Source of the DNA: JALXCH01 sp964495805
Lineage (GTDB): Bacteria; Calditrichota; Calditrichia; RBG-13-44-9
Assembly (NCBI GenBank): GCA_964495805.1
Contig: CAZBWV010000101.1
Location: 1-35,062, forward strand
DNA length: 35,062 bases
Reading direction: 5' to 3'
In this document: positions 24,428 through 33,687 of the stretch, piece after piece
How the letters are laid out: each line of letters opens with the position of its first letter
Position numbering within the stretch: the stretch's first letter is position 1
Translations under genes and position numbers: made by a program
Notes under the pieces: generated by a model
What the model was told of the DNA's origin: nothing
Seen by the model: only the letters and a program-made list of their open reading frames with translations
The model's database searches: none

Positions 24428-25675
24428 ATGAAGATTCTATACCTTTGCAGTGATTATGGGATACCCATTTTCGGGATCAAAGGTGCTTCGGTGCACATGC
24501 GTTCGCTGGCCCGGGGATTTCATCGGGAAGGGGATGAGCTCACCATCGTATCTCCCCGGCTGGATTTACCGGATGGTCGCCCTTCCGATTTGAATGTGGT
24601 TGAACTTCGATTGACAGAGGCGGAGCAGGTGGTGTTAAAAGAGCTTCGGGGAGCGGAGAAATTTCTACAAAAGAAAAATCGCGTACCCAACGAAGTACGT
24701 AGCTTGCTTTATAACCGGCATCTGGCTACTTATTTACGCCAACGACTTGCCAGCCAGCCGGTGGATTTTATTCTGGAACGCTATTCGCTATTCAGCTATG
24801 CCGGACTTCAGGTAGCCAGAGAATTTGGTGTCCCCTTTTTGCTGGAGGTAAACGCCATCCTCACCCGGGAGCAGGAAGCCATGCGTGGACTGCATCTTAA
24901 AGATGTGGCGCTGGCCATTGAAGATCAGTTGTTCCGGCAGGCAGATCGTATCCTGACCGTATCGGATTGGTTGAAGGAGTACATTACCTCCCGGGGGGTG
25001 CCTTCGGAGCGGATTCGGGTGTTACCCAATGGTATCGATCCGGAACTCTTTCCGCAGGATGAGCAGCAGCGCCGGCAATTTCGCCAGCAATTGGGCGGTG
25101 ATGAGCACTTTCTGGTGGGGTTCTCTGGCAGTTTAAAATCCTGGCATGGCATGGAATTGCTCATCGAGGTGTTGCCGGAGCTCATCGAACAAATTCCGAA
25201 GGTGAAAACCGTGATTATTGGAGATGGCCCGATGGGAGAGTCGCTTCGTCAGCTTACCCGCCAGCTTGGGGTTGACGACAGAGTGGTGTTCACCGGTCGG
25301 GTAGAACACGAAGCCATTGGCAGCTATCTCGCCGCACTGGATGTAGCGGTGGCACCATATCGAAAGCGGACTGATTTTTACTTCTCGCCCATAAAAATTT
25401 TCGAATATATGGCTGCGGGCGTTCCCATCGTCACCACTCCGCAGGGACAGATTTCCCGCATTCTTACCGACGGGAAAACCGGGTTATTCTTCCCTGCAGA
25501 AGACCGGCAACAGTTCATCCGGCAAATTGTTCGGCTTTACCGGGAACCCGATTTGCGTCACAAACTGGCACAAAATGCACGAAATCTGGTGATGCAGCGT
25601 TACACCTGGCAACAGAACGTCCGGCAGATTAAACGGCTTGTGGAAGAATTATTGGCAACGCAGAATAAGGAGTAA
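24428..25675 (+). CDS. GT4-family glycosyltransferase
   Basis: 415 residues from ATG 24428, with CAGGAGC shortly upstream and the sequence beginning MKILYLCSDYGIPIFG as a GT4 enzyme should. Other marks are GASVHMRSLARGF (about 19-31), LPNGIDPELFP, the donor strand FLVGFSGSLKSWHGMELL, and SPIKIFEYMAAGVPIVTT, which holds the E-x7-type donor site of retaining GT-B enzymes. A longer in-frame version reading through the tandem repeat is not credible as protein. It is followed after 3 nt by a small DUF5666-like gene. It is the third glycosyltransferase in this plus-strand run. Confidence 0.9.
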   Translation: MKILYLCSDYGIPIFGIKGASVHMRSLARGFHREGDELTIVSPRLDLPDGRPSDLNVVELRLTEAEQVVLKELRGAEKFLQKKNRVPNEVRSLLYNRHLATYLRQRLASQPVDFILERYSLFSYAGLQVAREFGVPFLLEVNAILTREQEAMRGLHLKDVALAIEDQLFRQADRILTVSDWLKEYITSRGVPSERIRVLPNGIDPELFPQDEQQRRQFRQQLGGDEHFLVGFSGSLKSWHGMELLIEVLPELIEQIPKVKTVIIGDGPMGESLRQLTRQLGVDDRVVFTGRVEHEAIGSYLAALDVAVAPYRKRTDFYFSPIKIFEYMAAGVPIVTTPQGQISRILTDGKTGLFFPAEDRQQFIRQIVRLYREPDLRHKLAQNARNLVMQRYTWQQNVRQIKRLVEELLATQNKE

Positions 25676-25678
25676 ACA

Positions 25679-26143
25679 ATGGCATACCACACATTTTCCG
25701 GAATCGAACATCTTAAAGCTGGCCAGCGCCTGAAAATTAAGGGAAAATTTCTTCCCACAGGTGAGTTTCTGGCTCTGGAAGTTAAACACAAACCGGACAA
25801 GAATTTACTGGAGTTTGAGGGACTCCTTCAGGAAGTTCTGGATGGAGGGCGTGCGGTGCGCATTTTTAACCGGGTAATTTCCCTCCCGGCCGATCTGACC
25901 ATCAAATCCCCGCAGGGTCAATCCCTTACACCGGCGGATTTGCAAACGGAAGATTATGTAAAAATCAAGTTTCAGGAGCGGGCAGGGGAATGGGTACCTT
26001 TTAAAATCAAACTCCGCGAGAGGCGGGATTTTATTGTGGAGGAATTGCAGGGTCCGGTGCAGCAGGTGGACGTTTCGGCCGGGGAAATGGTGGTGGAGGG
26101 AATTCGGGTCAAATTTTCCGACGATACCACCGTAGAACTGTAA
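25679..26143 (+). CDS. Small DUF5666-like beta-rich protein, function unknown
   Basis: 154 residues, started by ATG 25679 with AAGGAG (25667-25672) inside the end of the preceding glycosyltransferase gene. There is no signal peptide or membrane segment. The sequence looks like two or three repeats of a small beta-barrel: a GQRLKIKGKFLPTGEFLALEV strand pair, then LLEFEGLLQEV...RVISLPADLTIK, then a DYVKIKFQERAGEWVPFKIK pair. That pattern of 'makes X into Y, value, then set of lengths' resembles DUF5666 and OB-fold-like domains. A related secreted protein is encoded at 30941-31501. The role is unknown and the family assignment is by eye. Confidence 0.62.
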   Translation: MAYHTFSGIEHLKAGQRLKIKGKFLPTGEFLALEVKHKPDKNLLEFEGLLQEVLDGGRAVRIFNRVISLPADLTIKSPQGQSLTPADLQTEDYVKIKFQERAGEWVPFKIKLRERRDFIVEELQGPVQQVDVSAGEMVVEGIRVKFSDDTTVEL

Positions 26144-26167
26144 CGGGTTTAACGTTGACAGGCGAGC

Positions 26168-26183
26168 GGAGCCTTCGGGTTCC
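26168..26183. terminator. UUCG-loop hairpin between convergent operons
   Basis: GGAGCC, loop TTCG, GGTTCC gives a 6-bp stem (one G-T pair) closed by a C(UUCG)G tetraloop, in the 85-nt gap between the convergent small plus-strand gene and the MacB-like permease gene. No clear T-run follows on either strand, so it is only a weak terminator candidate. Confidence 0.3.
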
Positions 26184-26228
26184 TGGAAAATCCTGCCATG
26201 GTGGTTTTTCCTCCGGCGGCTGAATGGT

Positions 26229-27464
26229 TTACTCCGTGCGCAGCGCCTGAATGGGGTCCATTCGCGCCGCTTTACGGGCCGGGTACAATCCGAACACAAT
26301 CCCCACCAGTACCGAAATTCCAAAAGCGATGACGATGGAGAACAGGGAGATCACCGTGTCCCAGTTGGCATATAGGGTAATTGCCTGCGCCATCAGCCCA
26401 CCTAAAATAATGCCGATGATACCTCCGGTGACGCTGATGAGCACTGTTTCGTTCAGGAATTGAAGCATGATGTCCGTTTCCGATGCTCCGATAGCTCGCC
26501 GAATGCCAATCTCCCGGGTGCGCTCGGTGACTGTGGCCAGCATGATGTTCATGATACCGATGCCACCCACTAATAACGAAATGGCAGCAATGGAACCCAT
26601 TACAATATTAAAAATACGCTGGGTTTTCTGGGACTGTGCCAGCAGTTCGGTGGGAATCACAATGTCGTAGTCCTGTACTTTGAAATGCAGGCGATAGAGC
26701 AGGCGGTTCAGTACCTGTGAGGCAGGAATGACTATATTAGGGTCATTAAAACGCACTGCAATTTCGTCTAACTGATTGTACATTTCGCTGGTTAAAAAGC
26801 GGTGTAGTACGGTGGTGATGGGAATGTACACATCCCGGTTAATGTTGCGGATTTCGATGATGGTGGATCGGGATTTTTTGATTTTCTTGCTTTCCATTAC
26901 CCCCACCACAGTGTAATAGCTCCCCTGGATTCTTACCTGTTCGCCCACCGGATTCCGGAACTGAAACAGTTCGCGAGCAATGTCCGCACCTAACACGCAC
27001 ACCCGTTTGGCTTCTACAATATCCAGGGGGGTGATAAACCGTCCGTTTTGCGGATGAAAATTCACCACGTTGTCGTACCGGTCGTTGGTTCCTACGATTT
27101 TTGCACTGGTTTTCAGGTTGCCATGGAAGATTTCGCTGTCGTAGAATTTCAGGGGAGCCACTGCTTCCACACCGGGAACATTTTTCTCAATCATTTCCAC
27201 GTCGTGCAGATTCAGCCCTGGCGTTCCGCGATACTCCGCCTCCAGTTTTTTGTCTCCGGAAAGTTGCAGGTGTTTGACCCGTACGTTGTTGGTTCCTAAC
27301 AGTTTGATTTGCTCAATGGCGGTTTTTTTAGCACCCCCGGCAATGGACATCATGGCAATCACCGCTGCGACCCCAAAAATGACTCCTAATGTGGTCAGCA
27401 GCGAACGCATCTTGTGCTGTTTGATGCTCTTGAGCCCGATATGAAAATTTTCGTAGTAATCCAT
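26229..27464 (-). CDS. MacB-like ABC transporter permease (MacB_PCD + FtsX)
   Basis: 411 residues. The N-terminus IKQHKMRSLLTTLGVIFGVAAVIAMMSIAGGA is the amphipathic plus TM1 signature of MacB-type permeases. A periplasmic MacB_PCD region (about 50-275) follows, then three TM helices of the FtsX domain with LLVGGIGIMNIMLATVTERTREIGIRRAIGA and the C-terminal GLYPARKAARMDPIQALRTE. It lacks a fused ATPase, which is the separate gene 18 nt upstream. With that ATPase, the HlyD-type adaptor and the TolC channel it should form a tripartite mechanotransmission-type pump or lipoprotein/lipid transporter. The substrate is unknown. Confidence 0.92.
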   Translation of the reverse strand: MDYYENFHIGLKSIKQHKMRSLLTTLGVIFGVAAVIAMMSIAGGAKKTAIEQIKLLGTNNVRVKHLQLSGDKKLEAEYRGTPGLNLHDVEMIEKNVPGVEAVAPLKFYDSEIFHGNLKTSAKIVGTNDRYDNVVNFHPQNGRFITPLDIVEAKRVCVLGADIARELFQFRNPVGEQVRIQGSYYTVVGVMESKKIKKSRSTIIEIRNINRDVYIPITTVLHRFLTSEMYNQLDEIAVRFNDPNIVIPASQVLNRLLYRLHFKVQDYDIVIPTELLAQSQKTQRIFNIVMGSIAAISLLVGGIGIMNIMLATVTERTREIGIRRAIGASETDIMLQFLNETVLISVTGGIIGIILGGLMAQAITLYANWDTVISLFSIVIAFGISVLVGIVFGLYPARKAARMDPIQALRTE

Positions 27465-27482
27465 GGTTGCTGCGTTTTCCCG

Positions 27483-28187
27483 TTAAAGCTTTAACATGTC
27501 TGCTGTAATTTTATGATTGAATTCCTGCACAATCTGGCCGTCTTTCATCTGGATGATGCGATCGGCCCAATTCGCCACGCTCACATCGTGGGTCACCAGA
27601 ATGATGGTGGCGCCATCCCTGTGCAGCCTGGCCAGCAATTTCATGATCTCTTTTCCGGTTTTGGTGTCCAGATTTCCGGTGGGTTCGTCGGCCAGGATGA
27701 TGTCCGGATTGACCACCAGCGCCCGGGCAATAGCCACTCGCTGGTTCTCACCGCCGGACAGCTCATTAGGAGTGTGATGAATCCGATGGGCAATTCCCAC
27801 CGCTTCCAGCACCTCCTGAGTCTTCTTTCGGCGAATCTCCCGGGGAACATTTCCGTAAATGAGCGGCAATTCCACATTTTCGAAAACAGTGAGCTGGGAA
27901 ATCAGATTGAACGATTGGAATACAAATCCCACTTTTTTGTTCCGAAAGCGCGAGAGCTCCAGGTCGTTCAGTTTGTTCACCTCCACACCGTCGAACAGGT
28001 AGGTGCCGGCAGTAGGCTTGTCCAGGCAACCCAGCAGATGCATCAGGGTGGATTTACCCGATCCCGAAGGTCCCATGATAGCCACAAACTCTCCGGGAGA
28101 AATTTGCAGGTCCACTCCCCGCAGAGCTGGCACCTGAACTGCTCCCATGTCGTAAATCCGTTTCAGTCCGCGTGCTTCAATTAGCAT
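27483..28187 (-). CDS. MacB/LolD-type ABC transporter ATPase
   Basis: 234 residues, the usual length for stand-alone ATPases of the MacB/LolD/FtsE group. Walker A is GPSGSGKST (39-47), Q-loop Gln91 in FVFQSFNL, signature LSGGE (143-147), Walker B IILADEPTGNLD with Asp167-Glu168, and H-loop His200. All catalytic residues are present, so it should power the permease encoded 18 nt downstream. It lies 20 nt after the adaptor gene in one operon. Confidence 0.94.
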   Translation of the reverse strand: MLIEARGLKRIYDMGAVQVPALRGVDLQISPGEFVAIMGPSGSGKSTLMHLLGCLDKPTAGTYLFDGVEVNKLNDLELSRFRNKKVGFVFQSFNLISQLTVFENVELPLIYGNVPREIRRKKTQEVLEAVGIAHRIHHTPNELSGGENQRVAIARALVVNPDIILADEPTGNLDTKTGKEIMKLLARLHRDGATIILVTHDVSVANWADRIIQMKDGQIVQEFNHKITADMLKL

Positions 28188-28207
28188 GATTGCCCCACTG
28201 CTTTCCG

Positions 28208-29398
28208 TTAGTACGGTTCGTTGAGGAGAACCACATCTTTTTCGTTCAAACCGTTCACGATTTCCACATACGAATCGTTGCTCTTGCCGATATCCACCAA
28301 CCGTTTTTCTATCCGATTTCCTTCCTTCAGATACACAAAGGTGCGGCCTTCTTTGGTGGTAAACACCGCTTCGATGGGCACGTACAGCACATTTTTCAGA
28401 CTGTCCACAATAATATCCACTGTGGCACTCAGGCCGGGTTTCAGGCGTTTGTCCTCTTCGGTTACTTTCACCACCAGGTCGAACACTTTGGTACTGGTGG
28501 CTTTGCCGGTGGCAGGATTAATTTTTCGATGAGCCAGTGTTCCGATGGTTTCCACCTTGCCACTGAACACCACGTTGGGGAAGGCGTCCAATCGGATTTC
28601 CACCGGCTGACCGATGTGCACCTTGTTCAGGTCCACTTCATTGATTTCGGTATTCACCAGCATGGAGCCCACATCGGGCAGGTACATCAGGTCCATTCCT
28701 TCGAATGGTACCATACCCACCTGGATTTTACGGGCATTCTCACCCTGCCCCACGTTGGCGTACACCACAATTCCGGCACGCGGAGCCACAATCACGGATT
28801 GATTCAGCTTGCGTAGCTGGTTTTTCACATTGCTTTCGGCGCGTTCCACATTGGCTTTTTTGGCTTCCACCACCGATTCCATGGATCGCGTCTGTGCCTG
28901 CATTTCCAGGTATTTCAACCGTGCCTGTTCCACTTCGCTTTCCACCACGTACCCTTTCGCCGCCAGCTGGGGTAGTGTTTCGTATTCCTTGCGGGCGGCC
29001 TCTTCTTTCCGGCGCTGGGCTTCCAGTTCGTTCAGGGCGCGCTGGTATTCCGCTTTGGCCACTTTCAGGGCGGACATGGCTTCTTCTGCGTAAATGCGGT
29101 ATTTCTCCGATTCGAAAATGACCAGCGTATCGCCCGGTTCCACCCAGGAACCTTCTGGCGCCAGGTAGAGAATCTGCTTGTCGTTAATGGCGCTGATGGT
29201 GGCCTGATTTTGCGCCACCAGCTCACCGATTTCGCGAACTTTAATCACCAGGTCGCCTCGCCGCACCTGAGCGGTCAGGATGTTGCTCAAATCCCTCTCC
29301 CGGGGTAATGCCAGCAGGATGAGCAGAACAATGAGCACGGCAGCTAAGCCGATGAGAAGAAACGTTTTATTTTTGTTGTAGAATTCCTGAATATTCAT
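28208..29398 (-). CDS. HlyD/MacA-type periplasmic adaptor (membrane fusion protein)
   Basis: 396 residues with a single N-terminal membrane anchor (about 12-31, LLIGLAAVLIVLLILLALP). A biotinyl-lipoyl-like half (GELVAQNQATISAIND) precedes a long alpha-helical hairpin rich in Glu, Ala, Arg (about 105-200), then the second lipoyl half (VIVAPRAGIVVYANVGQGE), a beta-barrel domain and a membrane-proximal domain. This order is that of MacA/HlyD adaptors that link an inner-membrane transporter to TolC. It sits 15 nt after the TolC gene and 20 nt before the ATPase gene. Confidence 0.92.
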   Translation of the reverse strand: MNIQEFYNKNKTFLLIGLAAVLIVLLILLALPRERDLSNILTAQVRRGDLVIKVREIGELVAQNQATISAINDKQILYLAPEGSWVEPGDTLVIFESEKYRIYAEEAMSALKVAKAEYQRALNELEAQRRKEEAARKEYETLPQLAAKGYVVESEVEQARLKYLEMQAQTRSMESVVEAKKANVERAESNVKNQLRKLNQSVIVAPRAGIVVYANVGQGENARKIQVGMVPFEGMDLMYLPDVGSMLVNTEINEVDLNKVHIGQPVEIRLDAFPNVVFSGKVETIGTLAHRKINPATGKATSTKVFDLVVKVTEEDKRLKPGLSATVDIIVDSLKNVLYVPIEAVFTTKEGRTFVYLKEGNRIEKRLVDIGKSNDSYVEIVNGLNEKDVVLLNEPY

Positions 29399-29413
29399 CG
29401 TGCCACTCGCTTT

Positions 29414-30919
29414 TTATAATTCAACCAGTATTTTCCCGCCTAATAATTCTTCCAACTGGGCCAGCTGGATATAGTAGTCGGCCACCTCTTCCACCAGGTC
29501 CACCTCTGCATTCAGCAGGTCCTCCTGGGCATCGGTGATGTCCAGGTTGGAGGCTCGTCCCATGTTAAACATGGTGGTCGCAAATTGCACCTTTTCCTTT
29601 GCCGCTTCGATGTTTTTCAGCAAAATCTGGATGCGGGTGATGCTCCGGGTCATGCTCCGGGCTGCGTTGCGCACCCGCCGAATGACTTGCCTTCGGCTGT
29701 CTTCCAGGACTCGTTGCAATTGCCGTTCGGCCAGAATGGCGCGCTGTTTTTCCGTGGAAGCCTGCACATTATATAACGGATAGGAGAAGCGAAGCCCGGC
29801 GTACAGGTCCCGGTTCCGTGAATCCCGTCGCACATCGTTGTCGTCCAGACGGGAATATCCCAGCTCGATGTCCAGCGCAGGGAGCAGGTTATTTGCAGCC
29901 AGCTTCGTCTGGAATTGCCCTTTTTTCAGCACCATTTCCTGCAATTTGATTTCCAGATTGTTAGCCAGTGCTTCCTGGATCCAGGCCTCCTCCTGGATTT
30001 CCACCGGCTGAAAGGGGAGCTTATCCACCGCCAGGCGAATCTCCCGTTCGATGGGTACTCCCATCACATCTTTCAAGTAATCCAGCGCACCCTGGTATTC
30101 CGTCTGAGCTCTTACCAGCTCGGCGTGATCTTTTTGCAGGATAATCTCCGCACTCAGGATGTCGCGACGGGTAGCCAGTTTCGCCTCTACCTTGGCGCGC
30201 GAGACCTCCTTGAGCGTTTTGTCCCGTTCGATAGCCTTCTGGGTTGCTTCAATTAACTTCTTCTGGCGCAGCACGTTGAAATACGCCTCTTTTACCTGGA
30301 AGATAGTGTTGAGAATCAGCGCGCGCAGGCGAATCTGTTCAATCTGGTAGTCCAGCGAAGCCAATTTGACCTCGCTGTATGCGATGGAGTAACCGAATCC
30401 CTTCAGAACGGGCTGGGTGAAATCGATGCTCCATAGGCGGGAGGGGCTGTCACTCAAACGGGTAATATCGTCGGTCTCCCGGGCAATTCGGGTGGTAAAC
30501 TGGATGGAACCACCCAGAGGCATTTTTTCGCTCAATACCAGATTGATGTCATCGGCAGTGGTTCGTTTGCTAATCTGATCCAGGGAATCCAGGTCGCTGG
30601 TTTTTGTTCGCTGGCCGGTGACTGAAAAATCGGGAATAAAATTCTGATAAGTTCCCTTTTTGGCCAGATAAACGCGATTGTATTCCAGCCGGTCGATTTG
30701 CAATTGGATGTTGTTTTTCAGCGCAATGGCTACACAGTCGTTCAGGGTAAGCGGCTGGGCAAGCAGCGAATCGATAGTGGCCGAGTTGAGCTCAATTTTA
30801 TCGTACTGGAACTCCTGCAGAATTCTCAGGTCTTGTTGAACATCGCCACCGAACAGGGGAAGTCCTGTGAGCAGGAAAACCAGTGCCAGAACAGTCAGTG
30901 GAACGGTTTGTCGTCTCAT
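29414..30919 (-). CDS. TolC-family outer-membrane efflux protein
   Basis: 501 residues with a signal peptide (hydrophobic 6-23, LTVLALVFLLTGLPLFGG). The mature protein shows two long helical repeats of the OEP family, with the typical LTLNDCVAIALKNN near 57-70 and the second-half counterpart EEAWIQEALANNLEIKL. Near the C-terminus is GRASNLDITDAQEDLLNAEVDL, which matches the conserved end of TolC-like proteins. It should form the trimeric outer-membrane channel for the adaptor and MacB-like pair encoded just downstream. Confidence 0.92.
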   Translation of the reverse strand: MRRQTVPLTVLALVFLLTGLPLFGGDVQQDLRILQEFQYDKIELNSATIDSLLAQPLTLNDCVAIALKNNIQLQIDRLEYNRVYLAKKGTYQNFIPDFSVTGQRTKTSDLDSLDQISKRTTADDINLVLSEKMPLGGSIQFTTRIARETDDITRLSDSPSRLWSIDFTQPVLKGFGYSIAYSEVKLASLDYQIEQIRLRALILNTIFQVKEAYFNVLRQKKLIEATQKAIERDKTLKEVSRAKVEAKLATRRDILSAEIILQKDHAELVRAQTEYQGALDYLKDVMGVPIEREIRLAVDKLPFQPVEIQEEAWIQEALANNLEIKLQEMVLKKGQFQTKLAANNLLPALDIELGYSRLDDNDVRRDSRNRDLYAGLRFSYPLYNVQASTEKQRAILAERQLQRVLEDSRRQVIRRVRNAARSMTRSITRIQILLKNIEAAKEKVQFATTMFNMGRASNLDITDAQEDLLNAEVDLVEEVADYYIQLAQLEELLGGKILVEL

Positions 30920-30940
30920 GGTTTTTATCCGGCGCGTTGG

Positions 30941-31501
30941 TTAGTACATCAGGGATTTGATGCGCGATTCGGGGGTGAACACAATCTTTTGTCCCATCAC
31001 AATGATGGTATGCGAGGCTGGATCGATGGCCTGGATTTTTCCCACCAGCTCGGTACTGTTGCTCTCGTCCTTTTTCTCTTCCGATGTGCCAATTTCTTTC
31101 ACCAGAAAAACTCCGTCGCTGGTGTATTGTCCTTCAATTTCCACGGTCATTCCCTTTTTGATGTCGGAGAACGATTTGATGATGTCGTAATCGTCTTCGT
31201 ATTCACTGTTTTCATCGAATCTGATGGGGATGTTCAGGATGTAAATGGTTTTCTCCTCGCGATTGACCGCACGGATTTTGCCGGTGATTTCCCAATCATC
31301 GTCTTCCATTTCCCCGCGCACCATTTCAATTTCTTTTAGAATGATGGACATATCCGGCTGGGCACGTCCTTCTAATTCCACCCATTCGCCGACTTTCGCT
31401 TTACTAAAGAATTTCTGGATATTTTGAGCCTGTCCGATGCTCTGAATGCTCAGTGTCAGGCTCAGAATAACGATGAGCAGAAGGGTACGATAGCGAATCA
31501 T
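30941..31501 (-). CDS. Secreted DUF5666-like protein, first gene of the efflux operon
   Basis: 186 residues from ATG 31501, where GGAGG lies 6-7 nt upstream; upstream in-frame codons to 31549 have no such support. Residues 1-25 (LLLIVILSLTLSIQSIG) form a signal peptide. The mature part has three repeats of a small beta module: KVGEWVELEGRAQ, WEITGKIRAVNREEKTIYILNIPIRFD, KKGMTVEIEGQYTSDGVFLVKEI, and ELVGKIQAIDPASHTIIVMGQKIVFT. This pattern is DUF5666-like. It probably acts in the periplasm or outer membrane with the efflux complex, but the role is unknown. The protein at 25679-26143 is of a similar type. Confidence 0.72.
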   Translation of the reverse strand: MIRYRTLLLIVILSLTLSIQSIGQAQNIQKFFSKAKVGEWVELEGRAQPDMSIILKEIEMVRGEMEDDDWEITGKIRAVNREEKTIYILNIPIRFDENSEYEDDYDIIKSFSDIKKGMTVEIEGQYTSDGVFLVKEIGTSEEKKDESNSTELVGKIQAIDPASHTIIVMGQKIVFTPESRIKSLMY

Positions 31502-31626
31502 GGTGAATCCTCCAATTTTAATCAAATGATGTGCTGTTATAATAGGCAATGGAGGTCACCGCTGTTTCATGGGAATGTAAAATCTGTGTAAAAAGATTCT
31601 TCAAAGGAGTGAAAAGGAAATGGGAG

Positions 31627-31669
31627 AAAAAGAGACGGGGGAAAACTCCCGCATGGTGGCATTTCCCCC
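31627..31669 (-). terminator. Candidate intrinsic terminator after the small hypothetical gene
   Basis: On the minus strand GGGGGAAA (31669-31662) pairs with TTTCCCCC (31644-31637) across a 17-nt loop, followed 5 nt later by a run of five T (31631-31627). It lies about 60 nt after the stop of the minus-strand gene ending at 31731 and ahead of the efflux operon. The loop is rather large, so support is moderate. Confidence 0.4.
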
Positions 31670-31730
31670 ATCTGAATGAAATTGACTTCCCGGGCTGTAT
31701 TGACTCCGGAAAGGACCCTGGTTTCAGCGA

Positions 31731-32006
31731 TTACAGTTTGCGCAGTTTCATGGAATGGGAAGAATGGGTAAGCTCATTCTCTTCGCAGTTGGTGGTCATG
31801 GAATTTTCTTCGCTGTAATCCAGTAAGAAGCAGGCGAAGTCTTCCAGCATGGATTTTAGCTCCTCCTGGGTGGACTGATTCAGCTTTTTCTTCAGTGCCC
31901 AATCCTTAACAAACAGGTGAAAATATTTATCAACTGCCTCGTGAATGAGTTCTTCGCTGGAATCGAATTTGTGGAGATGGTTGAATAGTTCTTTTAACGC
32001 GTGCAT
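31731..32006 (-). CDS. Small hypothetical acidic protein
   Basis: 91 residues; the ATG at 32006 has GGAGG 4 nt upstream, the main reason to accept it. The sequence is mostly helical by composition (ALKELFNHLHKFDSSEELIHEAVDKYFHLF and QEELKSMLEDFACFLLDYSEE) with a polar Ser/Asn/Glu-rich tail. No signal peptide, membrane segment or recognisable motif is present. I do not recognise the family. It is preceded by a long non-coding stretch and followed by a candidate terminator, so it is probably transcribed alone. Confidence 0.6.
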   Translation of the reverse strand: MHALKELFNHLHKFDSSEELIHEAVDKYFHLFVKDWALKKKLNQSTQEELKSMLEDFACFLLDYSEENSMTTNCEENELTHSSHSMKLRKL

Positions 32007-32290
32007 GGTTCCTCCGGCGGCTAAGCCGTATTTGATCTATTTAATTGTACGAATGCGATGTAACGGGTTGATCACACGAATGTAAATTTTATGTATAAAA
32101 TTTGCCCGTTTGTCGAAAAAGCAAACCGATTTTGAAGCGATTTTCGTCATATTGTTTGACCGGACTTACACCTCAAACATCTGCTTGACCAGTTATTACT
32201 GGCAAATTGTACATTACCTGCCGGGGGAAAGTTCCGGCAAATTTAACAAACAAATATTAATGTGCAATTTTCGCGCCAGGGGTAAGTTGA

Positions 32291-32384
32291 GGGAGCATAG
32301 GGAAAGACGCATCGCGGTCTATCGTTGCATCCCGTTCGGGGCAGCAGAAGGAAAAATATGCCTTCTGCTCTGAGTTTTGTTTTT
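32291..32384 (+). ncRNA. Candidate small structured RNA with intrinsic terminator
   Basis: On the plus strand GGGA (32291-32294) can pair with TCCC (32330-32333), with an inner GCA/TGC pairing and a hairpin AGAC (32305-32308)/GTCT (32317-32320). This is followed by a 9-bp hairpin AGCAGAAGG (32343-32351)/CCTTCTGCT (32361-32369) and the T-rich tail TTTTGTTTTT (32375-32384), a standard intrinsic terminator. No plus-strand gene precedes it, so the terminator must serve a short RNA starting in the gap. It does not match any RNA family I know. The 5' end is not defined. Confidence 0.35.
32343..32384 (+). terminator. Intrinsic terminator on the plus strand without an upstream gene
   Basis: A perfect 9-bp stem with a 9-nt loop, then a 5-nt gap and TTTTGTTTTT. 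On the minus strand the same stem is not followed by T residues, so it does not serve the methyltransferase gene that ends at 32441. Confidence 0.6.
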
Positions 32385-32440
32385 AAAATGTCTTCGCACC
32401 CGGGGTCTCCATGTGCGCTATGGAAGAACAAATCGTTGTA

Positions 32441-33097
32441 TCACACTTTCCGGCTGCAAAGCAATCGGACGTAGTTTCGGAAGTAAAGTTTCTCATCATC
32501 CTGTTCGAAACCGTACTCGCGCAGAATCGTTGGCCAATCCCGATTGATGAAATCTTCTGCCAGTTCGCATTCCACTTTGCGAATGGCAAATCGAACGTAC
32601 CAGGGGGAATCATCCACCGAAAAATGGTTGTAATCCAGTATGCAAAACCGCCCCCCGGAAGTCAGATTGTTTCGTACATTTTCGATGATTTTTATCCGAT
32701 CCTCCTGCTCGAAACCGTGCAGCACAAATGAGATGAACGCCACCGTTGCCGGTTCGGGGAGCTGAAATGGTTCATCTATGCGCTGGTTGAGGATGTGGAT
32801 TCTCGAATCGTTTTGCTGGCGCTGCTGAAGTTGTTCCAGCATTTCCGCACCGATTTCCAGCGCATACACTTTGCCTCCGGTACCCATGGTACGGAGCATC
32901 AGTTCGGCATTTTTACCGGTACCGGCACCCAGGTCCATCACCACATCGTCCGCGGTAAGTTGTAAATCAGCAATTGCCTGACGGATGAAGCCCTCGTACT
33001 TCCCCAGGGTAATCAGGTTCATCAGGGCATCGTAAAATCTGGCTTCCAGTCCTTTCACTTCCACTTTACTTCGTGCCGGCATAATTGGGTACCCCAT
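32441..33097 (-). CDS. Class I SAM-dependent methyltransferase
   Basis: 218 residues. Motif I is VVMDLGAGTGKNAELML with the glycine-rich loop at 55-61, followed by an acidic residue ending beta-2 (VYALEIG, about 76-82), and motif post-I to IV ATVAFISFVLHGFEQED. This resembles the UbiE/menaquinone-type and related small-molecule methyltransferases, but no substrate-specific motif is clear. The ATG at 33097 has only a weak ribosome binding site; ATG 33082 is an alternative that would remove five residues. It lies downstream of the RNase P RNA gene on the same strand. Confidence 0.85.
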   Translation of the reverse strand: MGYPIMPARSKVEVKGLEARFYDALMNLITLGKYEGFIRQAIADLQLTADDVVMDLGAGTGKNAELMLRTMGTGGKVYALEIGAEMLEQLQQRQQNDSRIHILNQRIDEPFQLPEPATVAFISFVLHGFEQEDRIKIIENVRNNLTSGGRFCILDYNHFSVDDSPWYVRFAIRKVECELAEDFINRDWPTILREYGFEQDDEKLYFRNYVRLLCSRKV

Positions 33098-33157
33098 GTT
33101 TTCTTTTGTTGATTAGATAATTCGTTCCGGAAAAAGTTTCCCGGACATAATAAAAAA

Positions 33158-33686
<529 letters not shown>

Positions 33687-33687
33687 G

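Larger units (their letters stand above)
32007..32440. other. Non-coding stretch between two minus-strand genes
   Basis: A 434-nt gap between the methyltransferase and the small hypothetical gene. The part next to 32006 is AT-rich and presumably holds that gene's promoter (TATACAT-like box near 32090 on the minus strand, weak). The other half contains the plus-strand hairpin with a T-run listed as a candidate small RNA. No coding signal was found. Confidence 0.6.

Noticed and set aside
27513..28184. Long plus-strand open frame antisense to the MacB-like ATPase
   Set aside because: It is a shadow of a strongly recognised ATPase gene; its translation has no family signature.
31549..31818. Plus-strand frame of 89 codons overlapping the small hypothetical gene
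   Set aside because: No ribosome binding site or motif, and it overlaps a candidate terminator and the opposite-strand gene with a better start.
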